The position numbers were made by a program, and so were the translations under genes. DNA of 63,747 nucleotides from UBA668 sp039796575. GTDB lineage: Bacteria > Actinomycetota > Acidimicrobiia > Acidimicrobiales > Ilumatobacteraceae. The stretch spans positions 1 through 63,747 of the forward strand of contig JBDKJP010000068.1 of assembly GCA_039796575.1 (NCBI GenBank). Reading direction: 5' to 3'. The notes beneath the pieces were generated by a model that did no database searches, was not told the DNA's origin, and saw nothing but the letters and a program-made list of their open reading frames with translations. Shown here in pieces: positions 1 through 7,271 of this stretch (positions are counted from its first letter, which is position 1; every line of letters begins with the position of its first letter).

Positions 1-113
1 GGCGGGCTCGGCGGCTGATGCATCGCGAGCGAGTCGGCCGACGGCGGCAACGGCGTGGCGTCGGACAGCTCGTGCATGGCGCGGGCCACCTGGGGGGACC
101 AGTGGTTGCTCAT
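1..113 (-). CDS. Partial protein, probable partner of the ECF sigma factor (N-terminus only)
   Basis: Only the first 37 codons are inside the window; the rest lies beyond position 1. The readable N-terminus begins MSNHWSPQVARAMHEL and is polar, with no membrane segment yet. Its ATG overlaps the stop of the upstream sigma factor gene in the arrangement ATGA, so the two are translationally coupled. The same sigma-plus-overlapping-partner layout recurs at 3305-3312 and 11824 with membrane-anchored partners, so a sensor or anti-sigma role is inferred from position alone. No family can be named from this fragment. Confidence 0.6.
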   Translation of the reverse strand, partial: MSNHWSPQVARAMHELSDATPLPPSADSLAMHQPPSP

Positions 114-568
114 GAGAGGTGCTCCTCGAGGGTGCGACGGGCGTCGGTGAGCGCCCGTTCGGTGCTGCGGCGGGAGATGTCGAGCGTGCGGGCGATGTCG
201 TCGACGCTCATGTCGTGCCAGTAGGCCAGGTACAGGGCCGACCGCTGGCGCAACGACAGTCGGGCCATCGCGTCGCGCACCTCCAGGCTCACGCCCGGGG
301 TTTCGACCGATTCGTGCGGTGCGGTCGCGTGCTCGCGGCGTGCACGTCGACGGTCGCTGCGACCCGCCATGCGCGCCTCGTTGAGCACGGAGCGGAACAG
401 GTAGGCCCGCGGCTCGGTGACCGTGGCCCATGCGGCGGAGGTCATCGCTCGGACGACCGCGTTGGCCACCACGTCGTCGGCCGAGGTGGGCCCGACGAGC
501 GTGGTGGCGAAGCGGATCAGCTCGTCGGCGTGCTTGCCGTACAGCTCCTCGTCACGCCGGTCCATCAC
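110..568 (-). CDS. ECF-type RNA polymerase sigma factor
   Basis: 152-residue sigma-70 family protein of the short extracytoplasmic-function type, which recruits core RNA polymerase to a small regulon. Residues about 8-75 form sigma region 2 (core RNAP and -10 recognition) and residues about 95-150 form region 4, with the helix-turn-helix MSVDDIARTLDISRRSTERA for -35 recognition. Regions 1, 3 and any long C-terminal extension are absent, as usual for ECF factors. The start is GTG 568 or ATG 565. The stop overlaps the next gene by 4 nt. The regulated stress and cognate anti-sigma factor are not visible. Confidence 0.88.
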   Translation of the reverse strand: MMDRRDEELYGKHADELIRFATTLVGPTSADDVVANAVVRAMTSAAWATVTEPRAYLFRSVLNEARMAGRSDRRRARREHATAPHESVETPGVSLEVRDAMARLSLRQRSALYLAYWHDMSVDDIARTLDISRRSTERALTDARRTLEEHLS

Positions 569-691
569 CCCTACGATGCCGCAGCGCCGCGCAACCCGCC
601 ATCGACCCGGTTCCTGTCGGCCGTTCTCCGAGGATTCCCCGGTCCGACCATGACACGAACGCTGGGTGGGGGCAGGGGTGCGGCGGGGGGG

Positions 692-1072
692 TCAGGGGGT
701 GGGGGCGTGGGGGTCGACGAGGTCGCGCTCGCCGAGGGGCTCGTTCAGCTCCACCAGGTACGGGGTCTCGACGGCCTGGCAGTCGTAGTCGCCGGCACCG
801 AGCGGGTTGATCTTGATGTCGATGATGATCGACTCGGTGGTGTACGTGACCTTGGCGACGATGCGGCCGGTGGCCAGACGGCCGCCGGTGCAGTCGGCCT
901 CCTGCACGAGGAGGGGGATCTCCTCGCTCTCCGGCGACAGCGTGGCGGCGGGGTCGACGCGCCACGAAGCGGGCTTCGGGTCGTCCTGCAGCACGTTGTA
1001 GCCCACCCACGCAGCCACGGCGATGACGATCGCGCCGACCACCAGGGCCACGAGACGTCGGTTCCTCCCCAT
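692..1072 (-). CDS. Small membrane-anchored extracytoplasmic protein, function unknown
   Basis: 126 residues starting MGRNRRLVALVVGAIVIAV: a short positive N-terminus, one transmembrane segment (about residues 7-24), then an exported domain with two cysteines (EADCTGG and DYDCQAV) that could form a disulfide. The C-terminal VELNEPLGERDLVD resembles a widespread actinobacterial family of unknown function; this is recognition, not a database match. A longer in-frame start at 1225 is rejected because the residues before 1072 are arginine-rich shadow sequence. It lies 41 nt downstream of the Kelch-like gene on the same strand and may share its transcript. Confidence 0.7.
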   Translation of the reverse strand: MGRNRRLVALVVGAIVIAVAAWVGYNVLQDDPKPASWRVDPAATLSPESEEIPLLVQEADCTGGRLATGRIVAKVTYTTESIIIDIKINPLGAGDYDCQAVETPYLVELNEPLGERDLVDPHAPTP

Positions 1073-1113
1073 GGGGCCAGTGTCACCGATGGAACCCGGC
1101 CGTGTCCAGGCAC

Positions 1114-3312
1114 CTACCCCGCGAAGCAGTTGAGCTCGGTCGTGGTGATCTCGAGGTCGTCGACGGTGGTGCCGTCCTCGAACACCAGGCCGGTCACCTC
1201 GGCGAGGCCCGACGTGTCGCCGCACGTCTCGGCGCCGGTGCCGCTGGTGGTGACGTGGATGGTGCCGCCCACGGCAGGACTCTCCGCGTCGACGCGTGAC
1301 TCACTGATGACGTCGTTGCACATCATCTCGCCCAGGTTGACGCCCCGCCGCAGCACCACGTACACATCGGGATCGCCCACGTTGAACGTCCGATCGAGGT
1401 CGGCGGCGACGGCGTCGCCCTGTCCGAGGTAGATCATCAGCGCCACGGTCTGGTCGCTGTTGATGCCGTGGAACCCCATCGCACCGCAGCCGCCCGCCGG
1501 AGCGAGCGTGTACGAGGTGCCGGCCGGTGCGATGGTGCCGCAGTCGAACAGCACGCCCTGCGCGGCGCGCTCGAACGTGAAGCACGTGCTGCTCGACCAC
1601 TCGCCCGACCCGAACGGGTCACGGGTCATGTCGACGTGCTGCGACACCTGACCATTCTCGGTGCGCCACACCCACGCGATCGGCGCACCCTCGACCGTGG
1701 GGGACTGGAAGATGTAGAGCGCAGTCGATCCGTCGGCAACCGCCTGCGAGAAGCAGTCGCGGCCCTCGACGTTGCCTGCCACGTCGGTGGCGTACGGGTC
1801 GCGGATCCACTCGGCGCCGCAGAAGACGGGCTCCTCGATGGAGAACAGGTTCCACGGTGCGAGGTTCTGGTCGATGCCCAGCGAGCGCAGCGCCTCGTCG
1901 AGCGCGGCCAACCCGCCGCCGGCGAGCAGGAGGTCCTGCTGCTCGACGATGGTCTCGCCCGGCTTCAGCGGCGGTGCGGTCGACGGGGTCGCGCCGCCGG
2001 TCGTGTCGGGTGTCGCCGCCACTCGGGTGCGCCACACGTACGACGCGTTGTGCAGTTCGTTGTCGACGTTGCCGCCGAAGGTGAACACGTCGACGCCCAT
2101 CGCCGTGACGCTCTGCCCGAACTGCTGGTCGAGCCCGTCGGGCAGGGTGGGCACGGTGAGCCACCGGCCGGAGGGCAGATCGAGCACCGAGCCCGAGGAG
2201 TTGGACACCCATGCGTCGCTCGTACCGATCACGCCCATGCCGTAGTCGGGCTCGGGCTGCGGCAGTGCCGAGTAGGCACCGGTGGCGATGTCGACGACGC
2301 CGCCGTTCGGCACGGTGCGACCCCAGTTGTTCACCTCGCCGCCGTCGACGCCCCCGGTGAACGGCGACACGAGGCGCGTGCCCTCGGCGAACACGGGTGT
2401 GTACATCATCTCGACGGTGCCGAGTGCCTGCCACGTCATCGTGTCGAGGTCGAGGCGCGCGGTGTGCCAGAACGGCACGTCGGCACCGTTGCCGAGTCGT
2501 TCGTAGCCCTGGCTGAACGCCACCAGGTCACCATCCGCAGCGATGTACTGCCGACCGAGCGTGCCGTCGTCGGGCGGTTCGGGCACCTCCGTCCACGACT
2601 GTGAGGCGAGGTCGAACCACCAGTCGGTGCCGGGCGAAATGGCGGGCAGCAACAGGCCTGACGTGCCGGCCACCAGGGTGTTGCTGTCGGTTGTCGGGCC
2701 GGGCAGGGTGATGGGCGTCCACGTGTCGTCGGCCACCGAGTACTGGAAGAGGGCGTACGTGGTGACCGGGTTCTCCACGTCGGGGTCGACCTGCGTGTAG
2801 TAGTAGACGTCGCCGTCGACCGCCACTGCGGTGCCGACGTACGAGGCCTCGGCAGGCAGGTCGGCGATGGGGCGCCACGTGTCGGTGGCCGGGTCGTAGG
2901 CGGCGCCGTCGCGCAACGTGTCGCCGTACGCGAAGTAGTCGCACATCGGGCACTCGGGCTGGGTGGTGCCGCCGAACACGATCACCTCGCTGCCGGTCCA
3001 CACGCTCTTCGCCGCGTTGCGCGGCGACAGCGGGCTCTGCGCAGTGCGCGTCCACTCGGCGGCCGGGCCGGCGATGTCGCCGACCTCCTCGTGGCCGCGG
3101 TTGCGGGTGAGCGCCCACACGCCCACCACCACCATCAACACGGCGGCCGCGGCCATCAGACCGCGCTGCCAACCCGGTCCGCTCTCGCGTGGGCCGGCGA
3201 ACGAGGTGGTGCTCTGCACGAGCGTCTCATGGTCCGGCGGGCTGATCGTGCCGGCCCAGCTCGCAATGGCGGCCAGGTCGTCGTCGATCGAGGGGCGTTC
3301 GTGGTCAGCCAT
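1114..3312 (-). CDS. Membrane-anchored Kelch-like repeat protein, probable sigma-factor partner
   Basis: 732 residues. A cytoplasmic N-terminus (about 1-50) is followed by one membrane helix (LMAAAAVLMVVVGVWAL, about 52-69) and a large exported part. Residues about 85-420 carry Kelch-type blades such as AAYDPATDTWRPIADLP and DDTWTPITLPG, which fold into a beta-propeller. A Pro/Thr linker precedes a second, cysteine-containing domain of unknown type (about 450-732). The ATG overlaps the end of the upstream sigma factor by 8 nt (ATGGCTGA), so both are made together. The topology suits an envelope sensor that controls the sigma factor, but no classical zinc-finger anti-sigma motif is present. 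Confidence 0.75.
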   Translation of the reverse strand: MADHERPSIDDDLAAIASWAGTISPPDHETLVQSTTSFAGPRESGPGWQRGLMAAAAVLMVVVGVWALTRNRGHEEVGDIAGPAAEWTRTAQSPLSPRNAAKSVWTGSEVIVFGGTTQPECPMCDYFAYGDTLRDGAAYDPATDTWRPIADLPAEASYVGTAVAVDGDVYYYTQVDPDVENPVTTYALFQYSVADDTWTPITLPGPTTDSNTLVAGTSGLLLPAISPGTDWWFDLASQSWTEVPEPPDDGTLGRQYIAADGDLVAFSQGYERLGNGADVPFWHTARLDLDTMTWQALGTVEMMYTPVFAEGTRLVSPFTGGVDGGEVNNWGRTVPNGGVVDIATGAYSALPQPEPDYGMGVIGTSDAWVSNSSGSVLDLPSGRWLTVPTLPDGLDQQFGQSVTAMGVDVFTFGGNVDNELHNASYVWRTRVAATPDTTGGATPSTAPPLKPGETIVEQQDLLLAGGGLAALDEALRSLGIDQNLAPWNLFSIEEPVFCGAEWIRDPYATDVAGNVEGRDCFSQAVADGSTALYIFQSPTVEGAPIAWVWRTENGQVSQHVDMTRDPFGSGEWSSSTCFTFERAAQGVLFDCGTIAPAGTSYTLAPAGGCGAMGFHGINSDQTVALMIYLGQGDAVAADLDRTFNVGDPDVYVVLRRGVNLGEMMCNDVISESRVDAESPAVGGTIHVTTSGTGAETCGDTSGLAEVTGLVFEDGTTVDDLEITTTELNCFAG

Positions 3313-3802
3313 CGCCGAGCTCCTTCTGCATCGTGGCCAGCCCGCGTGCGACGAGCGACCGAACCGTGGCCCGCCGCACGCCGAGCGTGTGGGCGATGTC
3401 CACGTCGTCCATGCCACCGAGGTGGCGCATCACGATGGCGGCACGTTGCCGTTCGGGCAGGTGCTGCAGCAGGTCGCGCAGCTCCACCAGACGGTCGGGG
3501 GCGTCGGGCGGCGGCGGGTCGGCCACGTACCGTTCGGCCGTGCCCCGTCGTCGCAACGCGCTGATGCACCCGTTCGCCACCGACCGCTGCAGGTACGCAG
3601 CGGGGTTGCGAGCGGCACCCCAGTGGTCGCGCAGGTGCAGCACTGCGTCCTGCACCACCTCCTCGGCCTCGGCCCGACGGCCGAGCATGCCGAAGGCGAA
3701 CCGCACCAACCGCGCGTACTCTGCGCGGTACAGGTCGACGAGCTCGGGCGGCCACATGGTGGCGACATCCTTCACCAGTTCGAGCCGTGCTTCGTGCGCC
3801 AT
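3305..3802 (-). CDS. ECF-type RNA polymerase sigma factor
   Basis: 165 residues starting MAHEARLELVKDVATMW. Sigma region 2 spans about 14-80, with VRFAFGMLGRRAEAEEVVQD matching the DAEDLVQD-type core-binding helix. Region 4 (about 105-160) has the helix-turn-helix DDVDIAHTLGVRRATVRSL. The start at 3802 avoids overlap with the divergent oxygenase gene at 3904; an in-frame start at 3904 would add 34 unlikely residues. It is coupled by 8 nt overlap to the Kelch-like membrane protein. Regulon unknown; family assignment is secure, function inferred. Confidence 0.88.
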   Translation of the reverse strand: MAHEARLELVKDVATMWPPELVDLYRAEYARLVRFAFGMLGRRAEAEEVVQDAVLHLRDHWGAARNPAAYLQRSVANGCISALRRRGTAERYVADPPPPDAPDRLVELRDLLQHLPERQRAAIVMRHLGGMDDVDIAHTLGVRRATVRSLVARGLATMQKELGDG

Positions 3803-3903
3803 CACCCGTTCGACGCACGACCGCGCCGATCTGTTGCAGCGAATCTCGGCGGGGCGGTGCGTGGCTGCGTACGATCGCCGCAGCACAGGGGAGGGCCGCC
3901 GCA

Positions 3904-4749
3904 ATGTCCATCGACGTGGCCGAGTTCATCGACATCGAGCGGTACCCGATCGCCGAGCCCGGGCCTGCGCGCGACCAACTCGTCGCTGGGCTGCGCGCCG
4001 ACATCGAGCGTGACGGATGCGCTGTGCTGCACGGGTTCGTGCGCCCGGAACGCATCGCCGACCTGGTCGCCGAGTGCGACCGCGTCGCGCCGTTCGGGCA
4101 CCGCAACTTCACGCGCACGAACCCGTACTTCACCGCCGACCACCCCGACCTGCCGCCCACGCATCCGCTGCGTCGCTTCTACGACCGATCGAACGCGTTC
4201 GTGCCGGCCGACCACTTCGGCGACGACAGCATCCTGCGCGCCATCTACGAGTGGCCGGCGTTCGCGCCGTTCGTGCAGGCGGCGCTGGGCGAGACCGACT
4301 TCCACCGTTACGCCGACCCGCTGGCCGACGTGATCGTGAACCTGGCCGAGGAGGGCGGCGGCTTCCCGTGGCACTTCGACACGAACAACTACACCGTCAC
4401 ACTCGCCATCCAGAACGCCGAGCACGGCGGCGACTTCGAGTACAGCCCGAACCTGCGCACCCCGACGGACGAGCACTACGCCGGCGTGGAGGCGGTGCTC
4501 GACGGCGACCAGCGCCTCATCCGCACACTGCGCCTGCAGCCGGGCGACCTGCAGATCTTCAAGGGCCGCTACTCGCTGCACCGCGTCACGCCGTTGGCGG
4601 GAGCCACGCCGCGCTACGTCGGCATCTTCAGCTTCGTCGAGGTGGAGGGCATGGTGGGCAGCCCCGAACGCACGCTCGAGCTCTACGGCCGGGTGCTGCC
4701 GGTGCACGTCGAGCGCGCCGGCCTTCGCAACGACGCCCTCATCGACTGA
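3904..4749 (+). CDS. 2-oxoglutarate/Fe(II)-dependent oxygenase-like protein
   Basis: 281 residues. The core shows the double-stranded beta-helix ligand pattern: HFD (His157, Asp159), a distal His226 in SLHRVTP and an Arg237 placed to bind the 2-oxoglutarate carboxylate. The family hydroxylates or otherwise oxidises small molecules or amino acids in the cytoplasm using O2 and 2-oxoglutarate. The acidic Asp159 is present, so this is not a halogenase, where that residue is Gly or Ala. It is monocistronic and divergent from the sigma factor. ATG 3904 is chosen because the sequence upstream is low-quality coding. The substrate cannot be read from sequence. Confidence 0.78.
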   Translation: MSIDVAEFIDIERYPIAEPGPARDQLVAGLRADIERDGCAVLHGFVRPERIADLVAECDRVAPFGHRNFTRTNPYFTADHPDLPPTHPLRRFYDRSNAFVPADHFGDDSILRAIYEWPAFAPFVQAALGETDFHRYADPLADVIVNLAEEGGGFPWHFDTNNYTVTLAIQNAEHGGDFEYSPNLRTPTDEHYAGVEAVLDGDQRLIRTLRLQPGDLQIFKGRYSLHRVTPLAGATPRYVGIFSFVEVEGMVGSPERTLELYGRVLPVHVERAGLRNDALID

Positions 4750-4766
4750 CCGCCACTCCCGCTCTC

Positions 4767-4807
4767 TCGAGGGTTTGCGGCCCACCTGTGGGGCAGGAGA
4801 CCCTCGA
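4767..4807. terminator. Bidirectional terminator hairpin
   Basis: Outer arms TCGAGGGT (4767-4774) and ACCCTCGA (4800-4807) enclose a second paired block, TGC..CCCA against TGGGGCA, with loop CCTG. It sits between the convergent oxygenase and modC genes. There is no T-tract on either strand. Confidence 0.65.
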
Positions 4808-4828
4808 AACGGGACGGGGCCGCCGCGG

Positions 4829-5884
4829 TCAGGCCGGGTAGACCTCGATGTCGGTGGCCTTCGCGCCGACGTGCACGTCGTCGCCCGGGCGCAGCGCGAG
4901 CGCATCGAGCGCGGCGAGCGTGATCTCGGCGGTCAACGGCAGCTCGCCCTCCACGCCCACGCGTGCTCGTTCGCCCAGACGGTCGATGTCGGTGATGACC
5001 CCGCGCCACACGTTGCGCGTGCTCGCACCCGCAGGCGCATCGCGGGTGATGGTGAGCGAATGCGGCCGGATGACCGCGAACGACGGCCCGGCCGGTGCGT
5101 CGGCGATGACCACCTGGGCGCCGCGGTCGGTGTGCAGCACGCCGCCGGTCACCTTTCCCGTCACCAGGTTCACGCCCACCAGGTCGGCCACGTAGCGCGA
5201 GCGCGGGTGTGCCGCCACCTCGGCCAGCGTGCCGGTCTGCACGATGCGGCCGGCCTCCAACACGGCGACGCGATCGGCGAGTGCATACGCGTCGACCGGG
5301 TCGTGCGTGACCAGCAGGCGCATGCCGGCGAACGACGCGAGATGTCGGCGGAGATCGCGGCGCACCATGGCGCGCGTGCCTGCGTCGAGCGCGGCGAGTG
5401 GTTCGTCGAGCAGCAGCACGCGCGGGTCGATGGCCAACGCGCGGGCGAGCGCGACGCGTTGTGCCTGCCCGCCCGACAACGCCGACGGTCGATCATTCGC
5501 GGTGGCGGCGAGGCCGACGCGTTCGAGCCACTCGTGCGCGCGCCGACGGGCCTCGGCCTTCGGTGTGTTGCGTGCCCGCAACCCGAAGGCCACGTTCTCC
5601 ACCACCGACATGTGCGCGAACAGCAGGTGGTCCTGGAACACCACACCGATCGGTCGCCGTTCGGGCGGCACGAACGTGCCCGCGGTCGGTTGGTCGAGCA
5701 CCGTGTCGTCGACCTGCACGGTGCCGCCGTGCAACGGCTGCAGCCCGGCCACGGCGCGCAACGCGGTGCTCTTGCCCGCGCCGTTCGGGCCGAGCAGTGC
5801 GAGCAGTTCGCCGTCGGCGACGCGCAGCTCGGCCTGCAGGTCGAGCGTGCCGAGCTGCACCGACAGGTCGGCGACCAGGCTCAT
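4829..5884 (-). CDS. modC: Molybdate-type ABC transporter ATP-binding protein
   Basis: 351 residues. Walker A GPNGAGKST at 32-40, Q-loop VVFQDHLLF, signature LSGGQ at 136-140, Walker B VLLLDE at 156-161 and H-loop THDP define an ABC ATPase. The C-terminal part from about residue 285 (NVWRGVITDIDRLGERARV) is a TOBE/MOP-like domain that binds oxyanions such as molybdate. It hydrolyses ATP to drive import through the ModB permease, whose gene overlaps it by 4 nt. A sulfate or tungstate specificity is possible; the ModB neighbour favours molybdate. No modA is adjacent. Confidence 0.85.
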   Translation of the reverse strand: MSLVADLSVQLGTLDLQAELRVADGELLALLGPNGAGKSTALRAVAGLQPLHGGTVQVDDTVLDQPTAGTFVPPERRPIGVVFQDHLLFAHMSVVENVAFGLRARNTPKAEARRRAHEWLERVGLAATANDRPSALSGGQAQRVALARALAIDPRVLLLDEPLAALDAGTRAMVRRDLRRHLASFAGMRLLVTHDPVDAYALADRVAVLEAGRIVQTGTLAEVAAHPRSRYVADLVGVNLVTGKVTGGVLHTDRGAQVVIADAPAGPSFAVIRPHSLTITRDAPAGASTRNVWRGVITDIDRLGERARVGVEGELPLTAEITLAALDALALRPGDDVHVGAKATDIEVYPA

Positions 5885-6699
5885 GCCGACAGCTCCGGTC
5901 GTGTCTGCCGGCCGAACCAGCGGTCGCGCAGGCCGACGAGCACCGCGAACGAGATGGCGATCATCAGCAGCGCGAGCACGATGGCCGCCTCGGGGTTCGT
6001 CTCGAGCGAGAGATAGATGGCTAACGGCAGCGTCTGCGTGGTGCCGGGGAAGTTGCCGGCGAACGTGATGGTGGCGCCGAACTCACCGAGCGCTCGTGCC
6101 CAGGCGAGCACACCACCGGCGATGAGCGCGGGCCGGATGGCCGGCAGCGTGACACGGCGGAACGTGTACCAGCTCGATGCGCCGAGGGTGCGTGCCGCGT
6201 CCTCGACGCGCCGGTCCATCTGGCGCAGCGCGGCCTCCACGGTGATGACGAGGAACGGCATCGCCACGAACGTCTGCGCCACGATCACGCCGGCGGTGGT
6301 GAACGGCAGACGGATGCCGAACCAGTCGTCGAGCCACTGGCCCACGATGCCGCGCCGGCCGAGTGCGAAGAACAGCGCGACACCGCCGACGACCGGCGGC
6401 AGCACCATCGACAACGTGCACAGCGCGCGCACCACGCCGTTGCCGCGGAACGGCACCCGTGCGAGCGTCCACGCCAGTGGCACGCCCAACACGAACGAAG
6501 CGAGCGTCGACCACGCCGAGCACCACAGCGACAGCCGCAACGCGGTGAGCGCGTCGTCGGTGGTGAGGTAGTCCCACGCGTTCGACCACGGCGCGCGCCA
6601 CAGCAGACCGACGAGCGGGAGCGCGAAGAACGCCACGGCGATCGCCGCGAGCACCAGCACCACCGCCGGGGGTCGAGCGCTGGTTCGCCGCGTGTCCAT
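5881..6699 (-). CDS. modB: Molybdate ABC transporter permease
   Basis: 272 residues, about six membrane helices starting with VVLVLAAIAVAFFALPLVGLL. The cytoplasmic coupling (EAA) loop reads EDAARTLGASSWYTFRRVTL. The downstream stretch GEFGATITFAGNFPG followed by TQTLPLAIY is characteristic of ModB/CysT permeases. ATG 6699 is used because upstream residues are not coding-like. A TACGCT box lies 9 nt upstream (6709-6714 on the minus strand), so the transcript leader may be very short. Together with ModC it forms the membrane part of an oxyanion importer; a binding protein must be encoded elsewhere. Confidence 0.85.
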   Translation of the reverse strand: MDTRRTSARPPAVVLVLAAIAVAFFALPLVGLLWRAPWSNAWDYLTTDDALTALRLSLWCSAWSTLASFVLGVPLAWTLARVPFRGNGVVRALCTLSMVLPPVVGGVALFFALGRRGIVGQWLDDWFGIRLPFTTAGVIVAQTFVAMPFLVITVEAALRQMDRRVEDAARTLGASSWYTFRRVTLPAIRPALIAGGVLAWARALGEFGATITFAGNFPGTTQTLPLAIYLSLETNPEAAIVLALLMIAISFAVLVGLRDRWFGRQTRPELSA

Positions 6700-6729
6700 G
6701 GTGTGCGCAGCGTAGTTGCCGCGACGCGA

Positions 6730-6771
6730 CACGACCCCGTGGCGCCGGGGGGGAAGCGCCACCGGGTCGTG
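6730..6771 (-). terminator. Terminator downstream of thioredoxin gene
   Basis: A 16-nt arm at 6730-6745 pairs with 6756-6771 with one mismatch around a 10-nt G-rich loop. It begins 25 nt after the thioredoxin stop and separates it from modB. No U-tract. Confidence 0.65.
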
Positions 6772-6795
6772 CCGGTAGGGGGGGATCGGTTGGGG

Positions 6796-7134
6796 TCAGC
6801 GGGCGGGGGTGAAGCGGGTGAGACCGAGCTCCTGCTCGATCGCGTGCTTCGGCCGTGCGCCCACGACCTGCTTGGTGAGGGTGCCACCTTCGAACAGGCC
6901 GATGGTGGGGATGCCGCGGATGCCGTACTGCTGGGCGACCTGCGGGTTGGCGTCGACGTCGACCTTCACCACCTTGATGGTGTCGCCGTACTGCTCGGCG
7001 AGGGCGGCCAGTTCGGGCGCCACCATGCGGCACGGGCCGCACCATTCGGCCCAGAAGTCGACCACCACGGGAACGGTGGCGTCGATCACTTCCGACTGGA
7101 AGCGGTAGATGTCGTCGGCGTGCGTCACGGACAT
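6796..7134 (-). CDS. trxA: Thioredoxin
   Basis: 112 residues. The redox motif WCGPC is at 31-35 and the cis-proline GIPT at 75-77, with the fold VVVDFWAE..KVDVDANP..YGIRGIPT typical of thioredoxin. It reduces protein disulfides in the cytoplasm. The start is fixed by a good ribosome site GAAGGAG placed 5 nt before ATG 7134. The leader contains two tandem 21-nt stem-loops and, further upstream, a 6-4-6 palindrome resembling CsoR/CstR operators, so control by metal or persulfide is a reasonable guess. No dedicated reductase gene is adjacent. Confidence 0.93.
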   Translation of the reverse strand: MSVTHADDIYRFQSEVIDATVPVVVDFWAEWCGPCRMVAPELAALAEQYGDTIKVVKVDVDANPQVAQQYGIRGIPTIGLFEGGTLTKQVVGARPKHAIEQELGLTRFTPAR

Positions 7135-7151
7135 GGGAACTCCTTCTTCGG

Positions 7152-7192
7152 TCGGCATCGTGCCGTTGCAGCTCGGCATCGTGCCGTTGCAG
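7152..7192. repeat. Two tandem 21-nt repeats, each a small stem-loop, in the thioredoxin leader
   Basis: The unit TCGGCATCGTGCCGTTGCAG occurs at 7152-7171 and again at 7173-7192. Each contains CGGCA-TCG-TGCCG, a perfect 5-bp hairpin with a 3-nt loop. They lie between the thioredoxin ribosome site and its upstream palindrome. Confidence 0.8.
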
Positions 7193-7205
7193 TGCGGTCC
7201 AACCG

Positions 7206-7221
7206 ATACCCCAGTGGGTAT
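7206..7221. promoter_or_regulatory. CsoR/CstR-like palindromic operator
   Basis: ATACCC-CAGT-GGGTAT is a perfect 6-4-6 inverted repeat in the divergent region between thioredoxin and the FAD oxidase gene. CsoR-family copper and persulfide sensors bind sites of this form (TACCC..GGGTA). No CsoR-family gene is in the window, so the binding protein is inferred. Confidence 0.5.
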
Positions 7222-7259
7222 ATTCCCGACTCGCTGAACTTCTTTCCGCAGCCGGGTGG

Positions 7260-7265
7260 CAGGAT
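7260..7265 (+). promoter_or_regulatory. -10 box of leaderless promoter, CAGGAT
   Basis: CAGGAT ends 6 nt before ATG 7272, the same spacing seen at many starts in the window. No ribosome site precedes the ATG. Confidence 0.45.
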
Positions 7266-7271
7266 GCCCGC

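Noticed and set aside
7152..7192. Tandem repeat considered as a CRISPR fragment
   Set aside because: Only two adjacent units with no spacer between them, and no cas genes anywhere in the window.
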